Assembly (NCBI GenBank): GCA_964576115.1
Contig: CAZNUA010000073.1
Location: 1 to 14,161 of the forward strand
DNA: 14,161 bases
Reading direction: 5' to 3'
DNA from: CAYSYY01 sp964576115 [NCBI: uncultured Gemmatimonadota bacterium]
GTDB lineage: Bacteria > Blakebacterota > Blakebacteria > Blakebacterales
Shown here one piece after another: positions 6,971 through 13,010 of the stretch. Under the pieces are notes generated by a model. That model was not told the origin of the DNA and made no database searches. It saw nothing but the letters and a program-made list of their open reading frames with translations. A program made the translations under genes and the position numbers. The number at the start of each line of letters is the position of its first letter. Position 1 is the first letter of the stretch.

Positions 6971-8602
6971 CTATTCAGGACCATCGAGCCGTCGGTTTGA
7001 AATCGAGAAAATCCGCCCCTCACCGGGATAGGAGGGAGAAAAGATCCCTGATGAGGCAGTGTCGGAGCCGAATGCCCGCGCCACGCTGCACCCCAGGGTC
7101 CCGTCCCCCATGGGCAGATAGATGGAGTCCGGGAAGTGCACCCGGCACTCTTCATAGATCCGTACGATCGCCGAAGCCCGTTCCGGCCCCAACCCGCCGG
7201 GCTGGCTCATGAGAACGATATCGACCGGCAATCCCTGTTCCCGTACTGCGGTGATCATCTGGAGGTGCCGATCGGTGGGCCGGTAGTCGTCTCCGATCTC
7301 CGGCACCCACAGGATACCGATTCCGTCAGCGGCGAGATGGTACCCGTGCCTGCCCGCCCATCCGGGCAGGCAGGTTACCGTGACTGCTCCGTCGGTGAGG
7401 GATTGACCGGGAGACGGATAGAGATCGTTTTCGAACCGATCATCGAGACTTCCCTGGAGGCCGGAGGGAAGAACGAGGTGGGCTGTCCGAGACGTCCGGA
7501 TCAGGCTTTCCAGCCGCTGTACCGGAGGTCCGGGATTGATGAGATGGAAAGTGACGTCGCGCAGTTCTGCGGCCGCCAGATACCCGCTGGCCAGTCCGGC
7601 GCTTTCGGGGCGAACTCCGGACTCGGTGTATCCGAAGACGAACCAGCCAGACTGCGTTCGTATCCCCCAGCTTCCGCCGCGCATCCTGAGTATTGAGACT
7701 TCCCCCGCTCCGAGATCCCTCTCGAGGATGGCAGTCGCCCGGGATGACCGTTCCCCGCCAACGGTGCGCGATCCGCCCAGGCGGACGGCGAGATCGTCAT
7801 GACCGTAACGGCCGGCACACTCGGCGGCGGTCCGCCCCGCATCGTCATGCTGAGCCGGATCAAGACCGTGGGAGAGAAGCACCTCGGCGACCTCAGAATG
7901 CCCGTGGATAGCCGCCAGGTGGAGCAGCGTCGAGCCGTCGACCGGATCAGTCCACACCGGATCGACACCATGGTCGATCAGCTGCTGAACGATCCCGGCG
8001 AAGCCGTTCTCGACGGCGATCCTCAGCGGCGGCCGGCCCAGAAAATCGGGTCGATCGAGTCGCATGCCACGGTCCAGCCACATCTGGAGCAGATCCGCAC
8101 GTCCCAACAGAACCGGTATGTATATCGGGGTGATTTCGGCGTTGCAGATGGCTTCGGGATCGGCCCCCAGCTCCAGGAGCAGCTCCGCCGCGGCACCTTG
8201 TCCACCCCACATGCTCCAGTGCAGGGGCGTGGCTGCTCCGACCGCCCGGGCGTTGACCACGGCGCCGTGCTCGATCAGCAGGCGTATGACCTCCAGCTGA
8301 CCGCTGGTCGCGGCATAGTGCAGGGGGGTGCGGTCCCCGCTGTCACCGACCTGGACCAGAGCCCCTCTCTCGATCAGGAGAGCGGCGATATCGACCTGCC
8401 GGGCCAGCACCGCCATAAAGAGCGGCGTCCGACCGCTCTGGTCGAGAGCATTGACCTGACGCGGATCATCCTCCAGACACTCGATGACACGCGCCCGATC
8501 GCCCCGGGCGGCAGCCTGATGAATATCCTGCCCAGCTGCCGGCGAGTGCGAGATGATCAGGAGCGCACAGGCAAATGGAACCGCAGCCGATATCTTCATC
8601 AT
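6971..8602 (-). CDS. Secreted ankyrin-repeat protein with a degenerate metallo-beta-lactamase-like C-terminal domain
   Basis: The start is placed at the ATG ATG pair 8602/8599 because GGAGAA lies just upstream and a typical Sec signal peptide then begins (MKISAAVPFACALLIISHSP, cleavage likely at AAG|QD). The longer ORF from 8635 would put 11 extra residues before the signal. Counting from MKIS (542 aa), residues ~25-280 are about eight ankyrin repeats (SGRTPLFMAV, DRTPLHYAATSG, GSTLLHLAAIHGH). Residues ~295-530 resemble an MBL fold: a strand pair ILRMRGGSWGIRTQSGWFVF, a turn after DVTFHLINPGPP where HxHxDH is expected, then GYHLAADGIGILWVPEIGDDY and VDIVLMSQPGG. None of the metal-binding His motifs is present, so a non-catalytic binding role is likely if the fold is right. 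It lies 92 bp downstream of permease 4 on the same strand. The ankyrin part is certain; the MBL part is inferred. Confidence 0.88.
   Translation of the reverse strand: MMKISAAVPFACALLIISHSPAAGQDIHQAAARGDRARVIECLEDDPRQVNALDQSGRTPLFMAVLARQVDIAALLIERGALVQVGDSGDRTPLHYAATSGQLEVIRLLIEHGAVVNARAVGAATPLHWSMWGGQGAAAELLLELGADPEAICNAEITPIYIPVLLGRADLLQMWLDRGMRLDRPDFLGRPPLRIAVENGFAGIVQQLIDHGVDPVWTDPVDGSTLLHLAAIHGHSEVAEVLLSHGLDPAQHDDAGRTAAECAGRYGHDDLAVRLGGSRTVGGERSSRATAILERDLGAGEVSILRMRGGSWGIRTQSGWFVFGYTESGVRPESAGLASGYLAAAELRDVTFHLINPGPPVQRLESLIRTSRTAHLVLPSGLQGSLDDRFENDLYPSPGQSLTDGAVTVTCLPGWAGRHGYHLAADGIGILWVPEIGDDYRPTDRHLQMITAVREQGLPVDIVLMSQPGGLGPERASAIVRIYEECRVHFPDSIYLPMGDGTLGCSVARAFGSDTASSGIFSPSYPGEGRIFSISNRRLDGPE
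7347..7372. repeat. Perfect 10-bp inverted repeat inside the ankyrin gene
   Basis: TGCCTGCCCG at 7347-7356 and CGGGCAGGCA at 7363-7372 form a perfect 10-bp stem with a 6-base loop. It lies within codons for CLPGWAGRH in the MBL-like domain. It may be a chance product of GC-rich codons, or a small palindromic element tolerated in a loop. Confidence 0.5.
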
Positions 8603-8694
8603 TGGTTCTCCAGTGGTCGATGCAGAGAAACTCACACCACATCAATACGGAGCGCCGAAAGATAAGTTCAGCCGCCGAAAACCCGACCACCGTT

Positions 8695-11415
8695 CTATTT
8701 CACGCGCAGCACCTCCACCGGATCGGTCGCCGCCGCCCGCCAGGCGGGGATGAGGGAGGCACCGATCGCCACCGCCCCCATGATTACAGCTACGACCGCA
8801 AAGGTGACCGGATCGTTGCCGGAGACTCCGAACAGCATGCTCTGGAGCAGGCGGGTCAGGAAAAAAGCACCCGCCAAGCCCACCACCAGACCGAGAGCGG
8901 TGATGCGCGCACTCGCTGTCACGATCAGGCGCACGAGACGGCTCCGGTCGGCGCCCAGGGCGGTGCGGATACCGATCTCGCGATGTCGCTGACGGACAGT
9001 ATAGAGCATTGAACCATAGATGCCGCCGGCCGCCAGCAGCAGGGCGACCGAAGCGAATGCAAGCAACAGCGCGGAATAGAACCGGGGTGACACGAGCGAT
9101 TCCGAGAGGCGATCAGTGAGAGTGAAGATATTCGACAGCACCATCTCGGGATCGAGGTCCCAGACGACATCGCGCAAGAGAGGCAAGAGGGCTTCAGGAT
9201 CGTTCCGAGTACGTACCACCAGAGCGGCAAATGGCAGCCAGGTGGCGGTGCGCTCCCAGGGCACATAGAGAACCGGTTCATCCCCCTGGTCCAGGCCCCA
9301 GTGGTGAAGTCCCGAAACCACCCCGACGATACGGAGATCCTGAGCGTCCTCACCCTGGTTCAACCCCCGGCACGTCCGGTTGAGGGCATCGCCGTCGGGA
9401 TAGATCATATCGGCAAGGGGTTTCGACAGGACGACCGGGAGAGGATCGGTATCTCTGTTCTCGGGAGTGAAGGCTTCGCCCGTCAACCGGGCCCCCAGAG
9501 CTGTAAAATAGCCGTCGGTCACTGGTTGGGTGAGAATCGACTCGAGTATCTCACGCCCTGCGTCATTCTGTAGGGCACCGCTCCGCCAACCCGATCGGCC
9601 CTCACCAAAACTCTGGAAGGGGATCGTCATCGAGACCGCCGCCTGCTCGACTCCTGGCAGACTCTCGATCCGACTGAGCAGACGGTTGACGAACTCCTGC
9701 CGATGAGCGGAATCGAACCGCTCACTTCCCAGATTCAGCTCGATCCCGGCCAGACGATGAACATCGAACCCCGGTTCCACCGCCGTCAGTCTGATGTAGC
9801 TGTTGAAGAGCAATCCCGCCCCAGCCAGAAGGATCAGGGCCAGGGCGATCTCGGCCACGACCAGAACCGAGCGCAGACGACTGCGCCCGGGCCCTGCCGC
9901 ACCTTGAACTCCTTCACGTAACAGGCCGGCGAGGTCGAGCCGTGCGGTCCGTAGAGCAGGAAGCGCCCCGAAAAGCAATCCGGTGAGTAACGAGAGTCCC
10001 AGCGTGAATATCAATACGGGCAGATCAACCGCAACATGTTCCATGAGTGGGATATCGCCGGGATAGAGAAGGGTGAAGGTCCGCACCCCGACCATTGCCA
10101 AAACACAGCCCAGCAGGCCCCCGGCAACGGCGAAAACCGCACTCTCGGTCAGGAGCTGCAGGACGATCTGGCCCCGACCCGCCCCCATCGCCGCATGTAC
10201 CGCAACATCGTGGAAGCGGGTTGTCCCCCGGGCCAGGAAGAGGTTCGCCACATTGGTGCAACCGATCAGCAGGAGCAAAGTCACCGCGCCCATCAGGATG
10301 ACCAGGGTACCACGCACGTCACCGGTCAGTACCGTCTGAAGGGATTGGACGGTAACCGACAGCAGTTCACCCTCGCTGTTGAGGTGCAGATCCGGGTGAA
10401 TTTCTGCCAACCGGAGGATCACTTCATCGATCTCCCGCTGGGCTGCGATCGGGCTCACCCCGTCGCGTAGGCGTCCGTAGAGCTCCAGCATCCAGATGTC
10501 GGGTGTCTGTACCTCCTCCCAATTCGGATCCATCGCCAGCCAGAGGTCCTGGTCCTGATTCACCAGCTCGTCGGGCGATGTGAATCCGGCCGCGACAATC
10601 CCGACAACCTCGGCGATCTGCCCGTCCAGGAACATGGTGCGCCCCACCACCCCGGGATCGGCCCCGAAGTGACGGACCCAGGCGCTGTAGCTGAGGACAG
10701 CGCGGTGAGGGGCGCCGTGAAAATCATCCTCGACGAAGAGACGGCCGGTCTCGGCGGTGGCGCCGAAGAGTTCCAGAAAGCCGGGCAGGACCAGGGACGC
10801 CCCGAGCTGCAACGTCCGATCGTTTCCGGTCCAGTCGACTTCCCTGTCCCAGCGCCCGGTCAGGATCTCATAGCTCGTCAAATGCTCGAGATAATCCTGG
10901 TAGCGCGGCATCGAAAACGACGGTTCCTGCAGGGTTATGACCTCGGCCGGATCGTCATAAGGGAGTTTTTTCAACAATACTCCATTGACCACGCTGAATA
11001 TCGTCGTGGTCGCCCCGATACCGAGAGCGAGGATCCCGACCGTCACCGCCCAGAAGCCGGGCTCGAACCGGATCGAGCGCAGGGTACGACCGACGGTGCG
11101 GATCATCTCGGCCAGGATGCGGGCCGGACCGCCCCGGTAATCGAGCTGCAGAGTCGTGCTTTCGAACCAGCGTGATGAGGCTGGGAGCCGATTCGGATAC
11201 TCGGCAGCGGTCAGACGGTGCGAGAACTCATCCCAATCAGTGATATGGCCGGCTGCTTGAGCCGCCGCCGCCTCTGCACTGAGCCCTCGTTCGAGGGCTT
11301 CACGCTCGACATCCGCGAGCTGAACCGCTACCTCCTCAATCAATCTCTCCCGGCGCAGACCTTTGAGTTCGGGTACCTGAAATCGTTCTCGCACGAATTC
11401 TTTCCAGTCAGGCAT
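8695..11415 (-). CDS. ADOP-type ABC transporter permease, 906 aa (PadR-linked)
   Basis: Residues 1 to about 75 are a prefix domain unlike that of the left array (MPDWKEFVRERFQVPELKG; LADVEREALERGLSAEAAAA), of the kind found on other ADOP proteins. Helix 1 lies at about 121-147 (LALGIGATTTIFSVVNGVLL). A periplasmic domain covers 150-365, with GATAETGRLFVEDDF and W245 in YSAWVRHFGADPG. FtsX 1 at about 370-490 includes NVANLFLARG and AAMGAGRGQIVLQLLTE. Module 2 starts at about 520 (VVAEIALALILLAGAGLL) and ends with an FtsX domain (RHREIGIRTALGADRSRLV, WRAAATDPVEVLRVK). The ATG at 11415 has GGAG six bases upstream and overlaps the padR stop by 8 bp, which implies translational coupling. It is an envelope permease whose expression is probably PadR-controlled. 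No ATPase is nearby and the ligand is unknown. Confidence 0.95.
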   Translation of the reverse strand: MPDWKEFVRERFQVPELKGLRRERLIEEVAVQLADVEREALERGLSAEAAAAQAAGHITDWDEFSHRLTAAEYPNRLPASSRWFESTTLQLDYRGGPARILAEMIRTVGRTLRSIRFEPGFWAVTVGILALGIGATTTIFSVVNGVLLKKLPYDDPAEVITLQEPSFSMPRYQDYLEHLTSYEILTGRWDREVDWTGNDRTLQLGASLVLPGFLELFGATAETGRLFVEDDFHGAPHRAVLSYSAWVRHFGADPGVVGRTMFLDGQIAEVVGIVAAGFTSPDELVNQDQDLWLAMDPNWEEVQTPDIWMLELYGRLRDGVSPIAAQREIDEVILRLAEIHPDLHLNSEGELLSVTVQSLQTVLTGDVRGTLVILMGAVTLLLLIGCTNVANLFLARGTTRFHDVAVHAAMGAGRGQIVLQLLTESAVFAVAGGLLGCVLAMVGVRTFTLLYPGDIPLMEHVAVDLPVLIFTLGLSLLTGLLFGALPALRTARLDLAGLLREGVQGAAGPGRSRLRSVLVVAEIALALILLAGAGLLFNSYIRLTAVEPGFDVHRLAGIELNLGSERFDSAHRQEFVNRLLSRIESLPGVEQAAVSMTIPFQSFGEGRSGWRSGALQNDAGREILESILTQPVTDGYFTALGARLTGEAFTPENRDTDPLPVVLSKPLADMIYPDGDALNRTCRGLNQGEDAQDLRIVGVVSGLHHWGLDQGDEPVLYVPWERTATWLPFAALVVRTRNDPEALLPLLRDVVWDLDPEMVLSNIFTLTDRLSESLVSPRFYSALLLAFASVALLLAAGGIYGSMLYTVRQRHREIGIRTALGADRSRLVRLIVTASARITALGLVVGLAGAFFLTRLLQSMLFGVSGNDPVTFAVVAVIMGAVAIGASLIPAWRAAATDPVEVLRVK

Positions 11416-11740
11416 GATCGACTCCGATCACCAGATTCACAGCTTCCGTGTATGCTTCCCAGTTTCTCAACTGTTCGGCCAGAACCGTCTCGCCTTTGGC
11501 GGTGAGGTGGTAAAAACAGCGCCGGCGCTCACCCGATTTCTCAACCCACTGACCCCGGATCCAGCCGCGGTTCTCCAGCCGGCAGAGGATCGGGTAGAGG
11601 GATGAGATGTTGAACTGGATCTGTCCTCCCGAACGCAGCTCGATGAGTTTGCCGATCTGATAACCGTGGTTGGGCTTCTCGGATAGAAGTGTCAGCACCA
11701 TCAGCTCGACACTTCCCTTCTTGAGTTCCGGAGAGAACAC
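11408..11740 (-). CDS. PadR-family transcriptional regulator, 110 aa, GTG start
   Basis: This is a small winged-helix repressor of the PadR family. The DNA-binding part spans about residues 1-75: KKGSVELMVLTLLSEKPNHG, YQIGKLI, then the recognition region SSLYPILCRLENRGWIRGQW, and a basic wing ERRRCFYHLTAKGE. The C-terminal helix (LAEQLRNWEAYTEAVNLVIG) would make the dimer. The GTG at 11740 is preferred over the ATG at 11770 because AGGGGGT lies directly upstream of it and the family normally starts just before S-PELKKGS. The stop overlaps the permease start by 8 bp. PadR genes directly upstream of ADOP permeases are a recurring arrangement, consistent with ligand-relieved repression of the operon. 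The effector is unknown. Confidence 0.93.
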   Translation of the reverse strand: MFSPELKKGSVELMVLTLLSEKPNHGYQIGKLIELRSGGQIQFNISSLYPILCRLENRGWIRGQWVEKSGERRRCFYHLTAKGETVLAEQLRNWEAYTEAVNLVIGVDHA

Positions 11741-11762
11741 TGACCACCCCCTTATTTGCCGT

Positions 11763-11776
11763 GAACACATATGTTC
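11763..11776 (-). promoter_or_regulatory. Candidate PadR operator near-palindrome with nearby -10-like box
   Basis: On the minus strand GAACATATGTGTTC is a 14-bp palindrome with one mismatched pair, 22 bases upstream of the padR GTG. A TTATTAAT stretch at 11787-11780 immediately upstream could act as a -10 box, placing the palindrome at or just after the transcription start. No convincing -35 box is seen. PadR proteins bind inverted repeats of this size and commonly regulate themselves. The assignment is inferred. Confidence 0.4.
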
Positions 11777-11879
11777 TTCATTAATAACGATCCCGACGAG
11801 GAGATAGTTGTGTCGTTTTCACTATCCGCCAAGAAATCGCCGTCAGTAGACGGAGAAGGTCAACCCCGTCATCCGGCAG

Positions 11880-12580
11880 GTGCGGCTACTCGAATGCCAG
11901 GGCAGGTGGAGAATGGGCCAGCCGACGATATTCCGCTGCGGGTGTCAGTTGGTATCCATGCCGACGGGCACGAGAACCTCGGATTCGGAGTCGATATAGA
12001 GCGGGGTGTGATCGAAGGAAGCTCCGGCCACCCTGACGATCCGGTAGTCGGTACCCTCCAGGGCGATGGTCTGTCCTACAGCCTTGGGATCACCGCCGAA
12101 GCGACTCTGTCAGAAGGCATCGGAGAGCACCTCCGTGCGTTCGGCTTCGGGGTTATCTTCTTCTGCGGTAAAGAAACGCCCTGTCGCAGGAACCTCCCGC
12201 AGCAGGGTGAAGAAACTCGACGAGCAGATCACAACTGCGACCTTTGTGGGCAGGTCTCCCTCGGGTAGCCTGGTCAGGTCATTACTGTGATACAGCGCGA
12301 TATCTTCGAAAACGGTGCTCTGCTACCGTCAATCCCGCCAGTTGGGAAAGGTGACGGTCGAGCGGTTGAAGGGGGTATCGACCGGCATATCCCACAAGCC
12401 CACGAGGGCGTCGACTTCCGAATAGGGGAACGGGCGCATGATCACCCCTTACACGACGCTGAACATAGTGGTGTTGGCGCAGATCCCCAGGGCCAGGATG
12501 AGCATGGCCGCTACAGTGAAGCCCGGCGTGCGCAGATAGTACCTGAGGGCGTATCTGAGATCGTGTAGCAGGGTATCGAT
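11880..12580 (-). pseudogene. Decayed, truncated MacB/FtsX-type permease gene
   Basis: In one minus-strand frame, AGGAGG (12594-12589) and an 8-base spacer precede ATC at 12580, where the expected codon is ATG (family start M-D/E-TLL-DLRYALR). Then come helix 1 ([28 protein letters not shown]), RPFPYSEVDALVGLWD, FPNWRD, QSTVFEDIALY, SSSFFTLLREVPATGRFF and SRFGGDPKAVGQTIALEGTDY, all characteristic of the first periplasmic domain. In-frame stops interrupt it: TAA 12451, TGA 12331, TAG 12325, TGA 12112, TGA 11947. Recognisable similarity ends near 11900, so about two thirds of a normal gene is gone. It lacks the ADOP prefix and so belongs to a different permease lineage from the four intact ones. 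Confidence 0.88.
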
Positions 12581-12773
12581 AGGGCCGTCCTCCTGACGAG
12601 CGGAGATGGTGGCACAGTCATTCGTCAGCTGCCAGGTGAAACACGCAAACACTGTGCCATCAGATGAGAAAGCTTGAAATATCAGACTTTTCAGCCCAAT
12701 GTAATCAGCCAGCATCACCGCCTGGTGCTCCTGTGAAATACAGCAGTATCCGGTTTCGGGACAACGATATCTA

Positions 12774-12810
12774 AAAGGTGAAGCCCGGCGCTGGCGGAAC
12801 ACCGGGCTTC
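12774..12810 (-). terminator. Probable intrinsic terminator
   Basis: GAAGCCCGG (12780-12788) and CCGGGCTTC (12802-12810) form a perfect 9-bp stem with a 13-base loop. Read on the minus strand the stem is followed by ACCTTTTAG, a short T-tract. It lies downstream of the stronger terminator at 12941-12976 and upstream of the dead permease gene. Confidence 0.5.
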
Positions 12811-12839
12811 GATTTCGGACCGGCGGTCTGGCCGGCCCC

Positions 12840-12866
12840 GGGCGAAGGCGTTTCGAAACTTCGCCC
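12840..12866. repeat. 8-bp inverted repeat (hairpin) in intergenic DNA
   Basis: GGGCGAAG (12840-12847) and CTTCGCCC (12859-12866) form a perfect stem whose loop contains the palindrome TTTCGAAA. There is no T-tract on the minus strand. Its function is unclear; it may add to termination or be a remnant of a mobile palindrome. Confidence 0.45.
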
Positions 12867-12909
12867 TTCTGTCTGGTGGACGGGGATGGGGAGTAGCGTG
12901 TTGACGCTT

Positions 12910-12939
12910 TCCTTCCCAAATATCTCCTTCCCAAATATC
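12910..12939. repeat. 15-bp perfect tandem duplication
   Basis: TCCTTCCCAAATATC occurs twice in direct succession (12910-12924 and 12925-12939), beside the T-tract of the terminator at 12941-12976. It is a simple slippage-type duplication in non-coding DNA. Confidence 0.85.
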
Positions 12940-12940
12940 G

Positions 12941-12976
12941 AAAAAAACCGCCGCGAACCGCTGCGGTCCGCGGCGG
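12941..12976 (-). terminator. Strong Rho-independent terminator of the vWA gene
   Basis: On the minus strand CCGCCGCG (12976-12969) pairs with CGCGGCGG (12955-12948). The stem extends through a G-T pair and ACC/GGT, giving about 12 bp, and is followed at once by seven T residues (12947-12941). It sits 35 bp after the stop codon of the vWA gene. Confidence 0.88.
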
Positions 12977-13010
12977 ATGTGCCGTCCGCCTGGTTCAGTA
13001 GACCAGCCGG

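Larger units (their letters stand above)
11777..13010. other. Region without an intact gene
   Basis: Between the padR control region and the vWA stop codon there is no intact gene. It holds the dead permease (11880-12580), about 190 bp upstream of it in which no feature was recognised (12595-12773), and a hairpin-rich stretch with two terminator-like structures and a 15-bp tandem repeat (12774-12976). Open frames on either strand here carry no recognisable protein other than the dead permease. Confidence 0.75.

Noticed and set aside
7799-8665. 288-codon plus-strand ORF
   Set aside because: It is antisense to the signal-peptide and ankyrin-repeat coding region, has no recognisable domain, and is expected from GC-rich codon bias.
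8603-8694. Regulatory structure between permease 4 and the ankyrin gene
   Set aside because: Only a 7-bp inverted repeat separated by over 50 bases and no paired -35/-10 boxes were found; this is too weak to call.
11771-12268. 165-codon plus-strand ORF opposite the dead permease
   Set aside because: The opposite strand shows unmistakable permease homology in one frame; the plus-strand translation has no recognisable motif.
11947-12580. Use of an alternative genetic code (TGA = Trp) to rescue the broken permease
   Set aside because: TAA and TAG also interrupt the frame, the start codon is lost, two thirds of the gene are missing, and intact genes here end in TGA.
12449-12934. 161-codon minus-strand ORF as a complete gene
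   Set aside because: Only its last ~45 residues are real permease sequence. The rest runs through two hairpins, including a terminator-like one, and a promoter-like spacer, and the natural start (now ATC) is at 12580.
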